Source: Bradyrhizobium sp. 4 (GTDB lineage: Bacteria > Pseudomonadota > Alphaproteobacteria > Rhizobiales > Xanthobacteraceae). Taken from it: DNA of 64,000 nucleotides. The notes beneath the pieces are model-generated. The model searched no databases. It was given only the letters and a program-made list of their open reading frames with translations, and was not told where the DNA came from. Position numbers and translations under genes: made by a program. This document shows positions 33,888-42,999 of the stretch, one piece after another (within the stretch, counting starts at the first letter, position 1; every line of letters begins with the position of its first letter). The stretch lies in NCBI RefSeq assembly GCF_023100905.1, contig NZ_CP064686.1:5642001-5706000 (forward strand), written 5' to 3'.

Positions 33888-34871
33888 ATGTTGACCAATT
33901 TGCAGGCAGGTGATGCCTGGATTGAATTTCTGGGCGCCTCGGGGGATTGCGAGCTCCCCCAGGCAACACAGGCGATCATTCGCGAGCATCAATGGCGTCA
34001 GGTCGATCCGCGCACGGGCGCGGTGGCAGAGGACATCGCGATCTCGCGATGGGAAGACCCGCGGAGCACCTCGTCGCACCAAGCGACGACGCCTGAGGAT
34101 CGCTATTTCGTCGGCATCGCCCTCAAGACCACGCGGGCGAAACTGACCCGGGATCGCCAAGTCATTTTCGACGGGACCATGCCCGCGGGCACACTGTATC
34201 TCACCGCGCCGTCGAAGCCCCTTGCCGTGCAATTCCAGTCGCCATGCGCCTTCCTGCACATTCACATTTCCGCGGACCAATTTCCGGCACAATTTTCCGG
34301 GACCGAGGGATTGAATGATCTCGTCCTGTTGCGCGATCCGCTCGCAGCCGAGCTTGCCAAGGCGCTAATCGAACTTGGCGACGCCGCGGACCACGAGTTT
34401 ACGCGCTGCATCGGTCAAACCCTTGCGATGCATCTGGCGCGCCTGGAATTGCCACGCGCCAGGGTCAATGCCTTGCCGAAATGGCGACTGCGGCGCGTCG
34501 AGCAATATGTCGCCGATCATTTCCACCGCTGCATCAGCCTGTCCGAACTCGCCAACGTCGCCGGCCTATCCAGAATGCACTTTGCGGCTCAGTTCCGCGT
34601 CGCGACCGGTTACCGGCCCCGCGAATATCTTCTCAATCACCGGATCGAGCATGCCAAGATGCTGCTGGCAACCACCGACCGGCCGTTGGCGGAGATCGCG
34701 CTTGCGGTCGGCTTCAGCACGCAGGCGCATTTTTCGACCGTGTTCAAGCGCATCAGCGATCAATCCCCGGCACGCTGGCGCCTCGCCACCAAGGGTGAAC
34801 GGCGAGAGGTGCAAGCACTCCCGCCGCGTCGTCCTTCTACGGAGAGAGACTGGATCAGCGCAGCCGCGTGA
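33888..34871 (+). CDS. AraC-family transcriptional regulator
   Basis: A 327-aa regulator. The N-terminal 210 residues are an effector or dimerisation domain without a clear cupin motif; the C-terminal AraC domain has two helix-turn-helix units (about residues 213-305): RRVEQYVADHFHRCISLSELANVAGLSRMHFAAQF and PLAEIALAVGFSTQAHFSTVFKRISDQSPARWR, both split here. The ATG at 33888 has GGAGAGG 7 bp upstream; an in-frame ATG at 33822 lacks one. It is preceded by the TAAC array at 33763 and followed by a terminator shared with the leftward molybdoenzyme gene. Targets unknown. Confidence 0.85.
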   Translation: MLTNLQAGDAWIEFLGASGDCELPQATQAIIREHQWRQVDPRTGAVAEDIAISRWEDPRSTSSHQATTPEDRYFVGIALKTTRAKLTRDRQVIFDGTMPAGTLYLTAPSKPLAVQFQSPCAFLHIHISADQFPAQFSGTEGLNDLVLLRDPLAAELAKALIELGDAADHEFTRCIGQTLAMHLARLELPRARVNALPKWRLRRVEQYVADHFHRCISLSELANVAGLSRMHFAAQFRVATGYRPREYLLNHRIEHAKMLLATTDRPLAEIALAVGFSTQAHFSTVFKRISDQSPARWRLATKGERREVQALPPRRPSTERDWISAAA

Positions 34872-34914
34872 ACATTCGCTCGCGCCCTCATCCTCCCGGG
34901 CCTGCGAGCCACTC

Positions 34915-34952
34915 GGGGCTGTCCCTGCACCCACAGGGCGGCCCCCTTTTTT
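34915..34952. terminator. Rho-independent terminator between convergent genes
   Basis: A GC-rich hairpin (GGGGCTGTCCCTG pairing with CAGGGCGGCCCC, one bulge) is followed by six T residues on the plus strand. It lies 43 bp after the AraC stop and abuts the stop codon of the leftward molybdoenzyme gene at 34953, so it ends the rightward transcript. Confidence 0.75.
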
Positions 34953-37274
34953 CTACACCGGATCGAAAGCCCGGATCGGCGGCAGATTGCCGGTGAACTT
35001 CTCGACCTCGACTGTCGTGAGCTGGCCGGTGCAGCCCTGCGCGAAGGACGAGGTGCCGACGTCACGTGTGAGCACGTTCGGGTTGCCGTGCACGCAGAGC
35101 GGCGCGTCGTCTTCGGGGTCCATCGGGTCGTACCAGGCGCCGGTCGGGAGCTGAACCACGCCGGGCGCGATACCGTCGGTGACGTGAACCGCGGCGAGAC
35201 AGGCGCCGCGCGCGTTGAACAGCCGAATGATGTCGCCGTGCTTGATTCCGCGTGCGTCTGCGTCCTGCGGGTTCATGCGCGCGACCTCGCGGCCGCGATG
35301 TTTGCTTTGAAGCGAATGTCCACCGAAATCGAGCTGACTGTGCAGACGCGTCACCGGCTGGTTGGCGACGAGGAAGCACGGCGCCCCCGGCTTCGGCATG
35401 TCGGACTTCTCCAGCCAGACCGGATGGCCCGGGCAATCCGCATCGCCATGACCCGCGATCTTGGCAGAGAATATTTCGATGCGACCGCTCGGCGTCGGCA
35501 AAGCGTGGTTGACGGGATCGTCGCGGAAGCGGCGCAGCCGGCCGCCGTCGTCGGGCTGTTGCGGCACCACCAAGCTGCCCCGCCGCCAGAACTCTTCGAA
35601 GCTCGGCGCCTCCAGGCCGCGCGCTTCGAGCGAGGCGCGGGTCGGCTCATAAAGATGCTCCAGCCACTGCCGTGACGTCCGCCCCTCGGTAAAGGGTTCG
35701 CGCGCGCCGAGACGGTCGGCGAGATCGGCAAAGATCTCGTAGTCGTCGCGCGCAAGGCCGAACGGCTCGGCAATCCGGTGCATGGCGACCATCAGGGGAT
35801 CGTTGCTGGAATAGCCGATGTCTTCGCGTTCGAGCGTCATCGTCGAGGGCAGCACGATGTCGGCATGCCGGGCCGTGGCAGTCCATGCGAGCTCGTGCAC
35901 GACCAGCGTGTCGACTTTCGCAAACGCCTTGCGCAAGCGATTGATGTCCTGGTGGTGATGGAAGGGATTGCCGCCGGCCCAGTAGACGAGGCGGATATCC
36001 GGATAGGTGCGCGTCTCGCCGTTGTAGCGATAGGTACTGCCGGGATTGAGCAGCATGTCGGCGATGCGCGCCACCGGAATGAAATCGCGGACAGCGTTGC
36101 GGCCCTGCCCCAGTGTCGGCCCCGGCACGTCGTTGACGCGGCGGCCGTAATAGCCGATCGCCCCCAACGAATAGGCGTAGCCGCCGCCGGAGAGGCCGAT
36201 CTGGCCGAGCGCTGCCGCCAGCACCATGCCCATCCACACCGGCTGCTCGCCGTGCTCGGCGCGCTGGAGCGAATGAGAGACGGTGATGAGCGCACGCTTG
36301 CCGGCGAGCCGGCGCGCCAGCTTGCGGATTGTATTCGCGTCGACGCCGCAGATCGCGGCGGCCCATTCGGCGTGCTTGGGTTGGCCATCGCTCTCGCCGG
36401 TGAGATAGCGCAGGAAGACCGGCCATCCCTCGGTGTAGCGATCGAGGAAAGCCTGGTCGTGCAGGTTTTCCGCGACCATCGTATGAACGATGCCGAGCAT
36501 CAGCGCGGTGTCGGTGCCGGGCACGCATATCATCCATTCGGCGCCGGCCTCGACCGGCAGGTCTTCGCGCAACGGGCTGACCAGGATGAACTCGCAGCCG
36601 CGGCGGCGCGCGGCTTCCATCGCGCCGCGCTCGACGTGCTTGCTGATCGAGCCGCCTGCGACCATCGAGTTCTTCAGCGCCATGCCGCCGAACGCCAACA
36701 CGACGTCGGTATCAGCCGCGATCTGCTCCCAGGTGACGTTGCGCTTGGTGATGTCCTCGTAACCGCAGAGGATCTGCGGCAGCAGCACCGAGGACGCACC
36801 GGAGGAATAGGAGTTCACCGAGCGCACATAGCCGCCCAAGGCGACGTTGAGGAAGCGATGCACCTGGCTTTGGGCATGGTGGAAGCGGCCCGCGCTCGAC
36901 CAGCCATAGGAGCCGCCGAACACCGCGCCGGGGCCGCGCGTGTCACGGATGCGTGCCAGCTCGTCGCCGAGCAGATCGAGCGCCTTTTCCCAGCTGACGG
37001 AGACGAATTCGTCGCGGCCGCGGCGATCGTCCGGACCGGGACCGCGTTCGAGCCAGCCGCGGCGGATCGCAGGTTGGGTGATGCGCGCCTGATGGCGCAG
37101 TGCGCCGGGAAAATTGTCGATGATGCCGTTCGGATCGGGATCGCCCGCATAGGCCCTGACCTCGAGCCCGGCCTCGCCTTGACGTGCCGAGAACACGCCC
37201 CAATGCGAGGTGTGCGGCTTGAAACCGTCGGAGAGGTCGAGGCCGGGGTCGGGGAAGCCAATCGTATCGTCCAT
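34953..37274 (-). CDS. bisC: Molybdopterin oxidoreductase, BisC-like (biotin/methionine sulfoxide reductase type)
   Basis: A 773-aa cytoplasmic molybdoenzyme of the DMSO-reductase family. There is no signal peptide and no N-terminal cysteine motif for an Fe-S cluster, as in BisC. The opening TSHWGVFSARQGEAGLEVR, the proposed molybdenum-ligand Ser in NSYSSGASSVLLPQIL (about residue 160) and the C-terminal cofactor motif FLVANQPVTRLHSQLDFGG are visible. The ATG at 37274 has AAGGA 8 bp upstream; the frame is open to 37400 but the extra part is Arg-rich and unlike the family. The probable role is to reduce free methionine sulfoxide or biotin sulfoxide; TMAO or another S/N-oxide remains possible. 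Confidence 0.83.
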   Translation of the reverse strand: MDDTIGFPDPGLDLSDGFKPHTSHWGVFSARQGEAGLEVRAYAGDPDPNGIIDNFPGALRHQARITQPAIRRGWLERGPGPDDRRGRDEFVSVSWEKALDLLGDELARIRDTRGPGAVFGGSYGWSSAGRFHHAQSQVHRFLNVALGGYVRSVNSYSSGASSVLLPQILCGYEDITKRNVTWEQIAADTDVVLAFGGMALKNSMVAGGSISKHVERGAMEAARRRGCEFILVSPLREDLPVEAGAEWMICVPGTDTALMLGIVHTMVAENLHDQAFLDRYTEGWPVFLRYLTGESDGQPKHAEWAAAICGVDANTIRKLARRLAGKRALITVSHSLQRAEHGEQPVWMGMVLAAALGQIGLSGGGYAYSLGAIGYYGRRVNDVPGPTLGQGRNAVRDFIPVARIADMLLNPGSTYRYNGETRTYPDIRLVYWAGGNPFHHHQDINRLRKAFAKVDTLVVHELAWTATARHADIVLPSTMTLEREDIGYSSNDPLMVAMHRIAEPFGLARDDYEIFADLADRLGAREPFTEGRTSRQWLEHLYEPTRASLEARGLEAPSFEEFWRRGSLVVPQQPDDGGRLRRFRDDPVNHALPTPSGRIEIFSAKIAGHGDADCPGHPVWLEKSDMPKPGAPCFLVANQPVTRLHSQLDFGGHSLQSKHRGREVARMNPQDADARGIKHGDIIRLFNARGACLAAVHVTDGIAPGVVQLPTGAWYDPMDPEDDAPLCVHGNPNVLTRDVGTSSFAQGCTGQLTTVEVEKFTGNLPPIRAFDPV

Positions 37275-37603
37275 CGTCGCATTCCTTGTTCCGGTCGGCG
37301 CGGTCCCGGCCGTACCGATGTCATCCAAGATAGCAGTATAGCGATCCGCTCTTCGATGTCGTCGGGTCTGGGCCGGCGAAAATGCCGGGCGCTCGTGCAA
37401 AGACAGATTGGCGAACGTTCGCAGGGACGACAGGCGGCGATTTTTCGACCAATTTGTACTTTTATTTTCAACGCGTTAGCCGTCTGCATTGAGAGCTGTG
37501 CAGGTCCGTCTTCCGACAAGACCTGGCGCGAGATCTCTTGCGACGACACTGACATTGAAATGTGCGATATCCCGGCCCGTCACACAGCAACATCGGTCCC
37601 ATC

Positions 37604-37954
37604 ATGATCAAGCGCGTCTTGCCCTACGAAGGTCTGCTCCACGAAGTAGTCGAGCACAATGGCGTACTTTACATCGGTGGCATCGTCCCCGAGGACACGA
37701 GCCTCGACATGTCGGGCCAGGCAAACGACGTCCTCGAGCAGTTGGCGCAGTTGCTCAAGACCCTCGGATCCGATCTGAGCAACGTCTTGCAGGTGACCAT
37801 CTACATGGCCGGCCTCAAGGAAAAGGCAGAGTTCAATGCGGCCTGGAAGGCGCATTTTGCAGAGGCTCATCTGCCGGCGCGCGCCGCAATCGGCGTCGCC
37901 GATCTCGGTCGCGGCGTCAAACTCGAGATCACGGCCATCGCCGCTCGACAATAG
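37604..37954 (+). CDS. RidA-family enamine/imine deaminase
   Basis: A 116-aa cytoplasmic protein of the RidA/YjgF/UK114 family, which hydrolyses reactive enamine/imine intermediates. The family core is visible: VLYIGGIVPEDTSLD (about residue 20), DVLEQLAQLLKTLGSDLSNVLQVTIYM (split), the key Arg in LPARAAIGVADL (about 92) and Glu in LEITAIAA (about 110). The ATG at 37604 is chosen because the family starts with a short IKR-type leader. It is divergent from the BisC gene with a 330-bp gap (37275-37603) that holds one TAAC-like box (GTTA at 37475) and no other clear signal. Confidence 0.88.
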   Translation: MIKRVLPYEGLLHEVVEHNGVLYIGGIVPEDTSLDMSGQANDVLEQLAQLLKTLGSDLSNVLQVTIYMAGLKEKAEFNAAWKAHFAEAHLPARAAIGVADLGRGVKLEITAIAARQ

Positions 37955-38023
37955 TGGCATGCCACGGCGCCGCAAAGAACCTCACACCAAACCCATTTTG
38001 TTCTCGGCAAGATCCACCTCAGA

Positions 38024-39232
38024 TTAGCGCCGCTTGTGAAGGATAACCGCCACCAGCGACGTTGCTGTCAGCACGATTCCTAGCCCGACAGCCGGATCGC
38101 TGGCGACAATCGCCGCGAGAGAGGCACCGCATGCAGCGCCCGCCATTTGCGAGAATCCGAACAGGGCTGCGGCGATACCGGCCTTGCTGCCAAACGGCGA
38201 CAGCGCTGCCGCGCTCGACAGCGGGCTCACCACTCCGACGCCGAACAGAAAGACGGACGCCGCTAACAGAAATGGCAGCAGCGCGCCGTTCGCGAGCAGC
38301 ACTGCGCAAAGCAGCCCGACGCCTCCGAGGACGGTTAATCCCAAACCGACCGACGTCGCACGGCAGGTACCAACCCGCGCCGATAGCCTAGGCGCCAGCA
38401 TGCCGGCCGCAAACACCAGGAAGACGACGCCCGCAAATAGCTGACCAAGTGTGATTGGCGAGAATCCAAACAATTCGAGCAGCACCCGCGGCGCGCTGGA
38501 GAAAATCGCGAATAGACCGGCCATCACCAGTCCAGCGGTTCTAGCAGGCGCAACGAACCGGCGATCCCGAACAAGCTCCAGATAGGCCCCGGCAATTTTG
38601 AGCGGGTTCAGAGAACGACGCGCGCCGTCATTGGTTTCGCCGACGAAGGTCGCATAGGCCAAAGCCGTGCAGAGCGCGAAGGCCGCGACAAAGGCAAATT
38701 CCGAGCGCCAGCCAAAGAATAGATCGAGCACACTCCCCAGCAGCGGTGAAAATCCTGGGGCGGCCGCGGTTGCCATTGTGATCGACGCCATGACCTTTGC
38801 AAGTGCCTGGCCATCGAACAGATCCCGGGCGATCGCACGTGAAAGCACCGAAGCCGCACATGCGCCGCAAGCCTGCATCGATCGGCCGATCAGCAGGCTC
38901 GATAGATCGCGCGCGAAAGCGCACCAGATCGTACCGGCGATGAAAATTCCGAGTCCTATCAGGATCGGCATGCGTCGCCCGAACCGGTCCGATAGCGGGC
39001 CGGCAATCAATTGCCCTATGGCGAAAATCGCCAGGAAGATCGTGAAGGCCGACGTGACCGCCGCGCTGGATACATGCAAATCGGCCGCGATGACCGGCAG
39101 CGAAGGCAAGAAGATGTTGGTTGCAAGAATGCCTGTCGCCGCCAGGGCACAAATCACTATTCTGCGCGCCGCCGCCCCTGCTTTACGCCCATGCCCCGCC
39201 GCAGAAACCGTGCCCTCGACGTCAATGGACAT
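38024..39232 (-). CDS. Bcr/CflA-family MFS drug exporter
   Basis: A 402-aa inner-membrane exporter of the DHA1 Bcr/CflA group with about 12 hydrophobic segments. The loop 2-3 signature is QLIAGPLSDRFGRRMPILIG (about residue 72) and motif C-like AACGACAASVLSRAIARDLF lies at about 115. The first segment begins at RRIVICALAATGILATNIFLPSLP. It converges with RidA (69-bp gap). No regulator is adjacent on the same strand; the LuxR gene at 39413 lies 180 bp upstream in the same direction. Confidence 0.86.
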   Translation of the reverse strand: MSIDVEGTVSAAGHGRKAGAAARRIVICALAATGILATNIFLPSLPVIAADLHVSSAAVTSAFTIFLAIFAIGQLIAGPLSDRFGRRMPILIGLGIFIAGTIWCAFARDLSSLLIGRSMQACGACAASVLSRAIARDLFDGQALAKVMASITMATAAAPGFSPLLGSVLDLFFGWRSEFAFVAAFALCTALAYATFVGETNDGARRSLNPLKIAGAYLELVRDRRFVAPARTAGLVMAGLFAIFSSAPRVLLELFGFSPITLGQLFAGVVFLVFAAGMLAPRLSARVGTCRATSVGLGLTVLGGVGLLCAVLLANGALLPFLLAASVFLFGVGVVSPLSSAAALSPFGSKAGIAAALFGFSQMAGAACGASLAAIVASDPAVGLGIVLTATSLVAVILHKRR

Positions 39233-39412
39233 GCTGCGCTCCCAACTCCTGTCCAGATGCGGCGAGGCAGGGACGCCTGATCACCTACCCCACCGCGTGC
39301 CGGCGGGACGCATGCCATCCTGAACAACCGCTGCTTGGGTGTCGTCCTGCGAACGTGGGAGGAGCGCGCAAATATTTGCTGCTTCTGGGTGCTGCAACGA
39401 GCGACCTCTCTC

Positions 39413-40588
39413 CTATTCGGCCAGCGGCGTCGTATAGCCTGCAACCAGCTTGACGAGATCCGCCTGGCGCGCGGCACCTGTTTTTTCAAACAACCGGCTG
39501 ACATGCGTCCTAACCGTGCTATCCGCGACCCCGAACGCCATAGCAACCTCGGGAATGCCACCGACCTCGACGACGGCCAGCAACACGCGAAGCTCGGTCG
39601 GCGTCAGCTTGAACGCGCTGCCGATGGCTCCGGGAACAGAAGCGACGGCCAGCGACGCCTTGCGAACGAACAAGGCCACCGTGGCGGTGTAAACAATACC
39701 GGCCCGCCGACGCGCGCCTGACGTGAGCGGCAATGCATGGGCCACATAGCGGTCGCCCTCCCTGCCGGTCAGCGGCACCGCGATGCCCCTTATACCAAGT
39801 GCGGCATCGCCCTGCCCCGCGGTGGCGAAGACATCTCGTAGGGTGCGGTCGATCTGCGGATCGCTGGCGACCAGCCGCCCACCCACCGAACTCAAAATAT
39901 CGCGGGCGTCGAGAATGGCATTCCCGGCCGTATTGGCGTGAATGAGACGTCCACCGGGATCGACGAGATACATGCCGGCACCGAGCCCGTCCAACGTGTC
40001 AACGAACGTCGCGAGTTCAGCGGCCTTGAACTCGAACATCTTCCCGATCACGACGGCACGCCTGACATGCGGCGCTATCAGCCTCATTTGCCGGCGCGCG
40101 TGCTCGTCTACGATCCCATTTCGCCGGTGGCGGAAGACCCCAAAAATGGCTGTGCTGACCGTGGTTCTGTCGACAACCGCGCTGACGAAATCGACAAGCC
40201 CCTGGGGCTCGGCCCACTGCCGGTATAGTTCACTCTGGGTGAGTGCTGCGAAGGACATCAAATCGGTCGTCGCGACCGGCTGTTCGAGGTCACCGAGAAA
40301 GTGACCCTCCGCGGAGGAATAAATCTGCCGAAAAAGTTCGACCCGCAACGGCACGTCAAATCCGAAGCGATGGGGCACCGTGGCGTGTTGAACACCAATG
40401 TCTTTGCAGAACAGCCCGCCTCCCGCGCCGCCAACGAATTGCACGATGCTGACGATGGCGTCTTCCCAACGAGAGGGATCGATTGCGGCATCGTAGATGA
40501 CGCTGATCAGGTCGCTCAGTTGCTGCTGAGCATCTGAATTGTCTTGCGACGATTCCGAAGCCGACCGCGGATGTGAAACCCTGTTCAT
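39413..40588 (-). CDS. LuxR-type helix-turn-helix regulator
   Basis: A 391-aa regulator. A C-terminal LuxR domain at about residues 320-385 (FKLTPTELRVLLAVVEVGGIPEVA, then GVADSTVRTHVSRLFEKTG) follows a long N-terminal region with a PAS-like segment (DTLDGLGAGMYLVDPGGRLIHANTAG, split; about 200). No response-regulator Asp or acyl-homoserine-lactone motif was seen. The ATG at 40588 is preferred; an earlier TTG at 40669 would add 27 Arg/Ser-rich residues. It could govern the Bcr/CflA exporter gene just downstream; this is position only. Confidence 0.8.
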   Translation of the reverse strand: MNRVSHPRSASESSQDNSDAQQQLSDLISVIYDAAIDPSRWEDAIVSIVQFVGGAGGGLFCKDIGVQHATVPHRFGFDVPLRVELFRQIYSSAEGHFLGDLEQPVATTDLMSFAALTQSELYRQWAEPQGLVDFVSAVVDRTTVSTAIFGVFRHRRNGIVDEHARRQMRLIAPHVRRAVVIGKMFEFKAAELATFVDTLDGLGAGMYLVDPGGRLIHANTAGNAILDARDILSSVGGRLVASDPQIDRTLRDVFATAGQGDAALGIRGIAVPLTGREGDRYVAHALPLTSGARRRAGIVYTATVALFVRKASLAVASVPGAIGSAFKLTPTELRVLLAVVEVGGIPEVAMAFGVADSTVRTHVSRLFEKTGAARQADLVKLVAGYTTPLAE

Positions 40589-41000
40589 TCGACGACGCGC
40601 TCCGGTATGAGGATAGCTATGAAACAACTTTAAGCTTTTCCGCTGATATCGAGCCGGTGTCGCGCTCAAATCATTTTGATCGAGTCCCAGCGGGGCCGCG
40701 GGGAATATCGGCCATCCTTCAAATGGAGGATGATCAGTGCGATCGGTGACATCTTGGCCGGACGCTTCAGGTTGAAAATGAGTTGATCAGAACGCGATGC
40801 GCACGCCGCCCCGCCCGTGTCGATACGGCTGCGAACGGACAACGCGCCGCCCTGGAACCCCGCCAAATAGCGCGACACTTGGCGCGGACGCGGCAATCAA
40901 GGCCTGCCCAGCAAGTGCCAGTCGCGGATAGCTTGTGCCTAGGCTCTTTCAATCCACCCTGCTTGCTGACTGATTGGCCTGTCTTGACGAGCGTCTTGGG
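40589..41000. other. Gene-poor gap, no clear feature
   Basis: About 410 bp between the LuxR and MddA-like genes. Short open frames exist on both strands (for example 40666-40896 on the minus strand) but have skewed Arg/Cys composition and no ribosome site. It contains no hairpin with a T-run, no TAAC array and no EcfG-type site that I could see. It might be decayed coding sequence. Confidence 0.4.
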
Positions 41001-41792
41001 TCAGATGTCGGCGTCCTCGGAAGCAGCGAATCTTCGGCCTGGAAGCGGGACGAGCATGGCCGCATGACGGCGGTAGCGGCGATACCGGTCGCCGAACTGC
41101 TGGATCAGGTCGTGCTCTTCCAACTGAATGCCGATCAGAATGTAGGCGGTGATGCCAAGCGAATAGAGCAGATGACCGATCGTCATCGCAGGCGTGGCCC
41201 AGACTGCGAGCAGGATGCCGAGATAGATCGGATGGCGGACATACCGGTAGAGCAACGGCGTGCGGAAGCTGGTTTCGGACGGTTGTTTACCGAACAGGCG
41301 CATGAACACCTGGCTGAGGCCGAACAACTCGAAATGATTGAGAAGAAACGTGCTGGCCACCAGCACGACCCAACCCAGCCAGAAGATGGCGTCGATTGCC
41401 CCCGCCGCGACCGGGTGGCTCACGGTCCAGACCGGCGTGGGGATGGGCTGCCACTGCCAGTACAGCAACAGCAGTGCAAAGCTGGCGAACAGCACGTAGG
41501 TGCTGCGCTCGACCGAAGCCGGCACGATTCGCATCCACCAGCGCTTGAAGCCCCGACGCGCCATCACGCTGTGCTGGATCGCGAACAGTCCGATTAGCAG
41601 CACATCGATAACAATGCTTGGCAGAACCGGACCAATGGCCCCGGAATCGACAGACTTTGGAACGACTAGGTTCCCGGTGAAGCCAATGAGATAGAGCAAC
41701 GCGATCAGCGTCACCCCGTAAGCGGCAGTGCCGTAGAGGACCGCAACTAGACCCGCCATCAATCTTCTCCCAGAGAGTTCAATTTTTTGCAT
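41001..41792 (-). CDS. mddA: Probable methanethiol S-methyltransferase MddA (NnrU/ICMT-like membrane methyltransferase)
   Basis: A 263-aa integral membrane protein with about six hydrophobic segments. The C-terminal part carries the isoprenylcysteine-methyltransferase-like SAM site: YRYVRHPIYLGILLAVWATP (about residues 177-196) and EEHDLIQQFGDRYRRYRRH (about 225-243). Its length and layout match MddA, which methylates methanethiol to dimethyl sulfide; MddA activity is known in bradyrhizobia. NnrU-type or another small-thiol methyltransferase is the alternative. It is monocistronic, 75 bp from the next gene upstream, which is also a methyltransferase on the same strand. Confidence 0.7.
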   Translation of the reverse strand: MQKIELSGRRLMAGLVAVLYGTAAYGVTLIALLYLIGFTGNLVVPKSVDSGAIGPVLPSIVIDVLLIGLFAIQHSVMARRGFKRWWMRIVPASVERSTYVLFASFALLLLYWQWQPIPTPVWTVSHPVAAGAIDAIFWLGWVVLVASTFLLNHFELFGLSQVFMRLFGKQPSETSFRTPLLYRYVRHPIYLGILLAVWATPAMTIGHLLYSLGITAYILIGIQLEEHDLIQQFGDRYRRYRRHAAMLVPLPGRRFAASEDADI

Positions 41793-41866
41793 CGATTCGT
41801 CAGATCGCGGCGGCTGCGGCGGTGCTTACAATGGAGAGATTTCGAGCAGAGACCGGCGCGGGTACG

Positions 41867-42790
41867 TCACCCCCGGGGCCGCTGCGGTGATCCCGGATTC
41901 TGCGCGGTGACCATCCAAGAGCTTGAATTCATCATCACGCCTTCAGGGCGGACGAATTGTTTCAACTCGTCCTTCAAGGCCGCCACCAGCGTATCAAACA
42001 GGCGAGCAGCCTTCGGGCCGGCTTCGCGATAGACTTCCCCTGCGGGACCGATCGCGAGCTGAAACGCGACCGCTTCGTCAAGATCTCGCCCGACCAGGAC
42101 TTCGGCATCGATCCGTTCGAACCTGATGCCGCTGTAGCCGGCAATCATCAATTGCCGAGTCACGGCCTCGGGATCGGTCATGGAAAACGGTCCGGGGCCG
42201 CAGGTTGCGGCGTCTTCCCTGACGGGGGGCAGGTAACGAAGCAGAACCTCCTTCGACAGTGTAAGCCACGGATTGTCCGCCCGTTCGCGCCAGACGACCA
42301 TCGTCAGCAGTCCACCCGGCTTGAGCGCAAATCGCATGTTGCTCAAGCCAGCCGTTGGGTTTTCGAAGAACTGGGTTCCAAAGCGAGAGAAGCAAAAATC
42401 ATGTACCGGCTCGAACGGATGGGTCTGAACATCCGCTTCGAGAAAGCTGAGATTGGTCACCCCTGCCTCCTTCGCATCGGCGCGGCCGACGTTGAGGAAG
42501 GCATTGCAGCAATCGAGGCCGAGGACGGATCCGGCCGGTCCGACGCGCCGCGCAAGTTCAATTGCGGTGTCGCCCCAGCCACATCCCACATCCAGGACCC
42601 TGCCGCCGGCTCTGATCGGCAGCGACGGGAATACTTTAGCGCTATGCAGGTGAAGGCCGCCGGCGAGGATGTGCCGCCACGCATTGAATTTCGGAGCCAG
42701 TATTGCGTTCCAGAAATCGATATACGGAGTGACGGTTGCGTTAGCCTGCGCGATGCTCATGATCGAGATGTCCGTCTGCTCGGTTGCCAT
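41867..42790 (-). CDS. SAM-dependent methyltransferase, class I
   Basis: A 307-aa cytoplasmic class I methyltransferase. Motif I is RVLDVGCGWGDTAIELARRVG (about residue 65), motif II-like GSVLGLDCCNAFLN (about 88), the acidic loop LEADVQTHPFEPVHDFCFSRFGTQFF (about 115-140, split) and post-motif LKPGGLLTMVVWRE (about 160). It resembles UbiE/COQ5-like small-molecule methyltransferases. The substrate is unknown. It diverges from an AraC regulator (gap 209 bp), which may control it, and precedes the MddA-like gene in the same direction. Confidence 0.8.
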   Translation of the reverse strand: MATEQTDISIMSIAQANATVTPYIDFWNAILAPKFNAWRHILAGGLHLHSAKVFPSLPIRAGGRVLDVGCGWGDTAIELARRVGPAGSVLGLDCCNAFLNVGRADAKEAGVTNLSFLEADVQTHPFEPVHDFCFSRFGTQFFENPTAGLSNMRFALKPGGLLTMVVWRERADNPWLTLSKEVLLRYLPPVREDAATCGPGPFSMTDPEAVTRQLMIAGYSGIRFERIDAEVLVGRDLDEAVAFQLAIGPAGEVYREAGPKAARLFDTLVAALKDELKQFVRPEGVMMNSSSWMVTAQNPGSPQRPRG

Positions 42791-42999
42791 CCGGAACCCC
42801 GTCGTGGCGTCCCGCTTTTCCGTTCTTCCGCAACCGGTTCCGCGTCCGCCTGACCGTCTGGACAGCGTCTCAAGGAAACGTGGAGGAATCGGTTGCTTGG
42901 CAGTTCATTCATGAGCCCCGTATAAGCGCGGGGATCGCCACGGTGAATGATCGCCCAGCCGGATCAGTTGACCGATCGTCCAAATCTGAGATTAGCCTA

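Noticed and set aside
37471..37480. GCGTTAGCCGT between BisC and RidA as part of the TAAC arrays
   Set aside because: It shares 10-12 bases with the array at 23045 but only one box is present; noted as a possible relic, not counted.
35778..37607. 609-codon plus-strand open frame antisense to the BisC-like gene
   Set aside because: It mirrors the molybdoenzyme gene, is Ala/Arg/Gly/Asp-rich with no recognisable domain, and the antisense gene has full family motifs.
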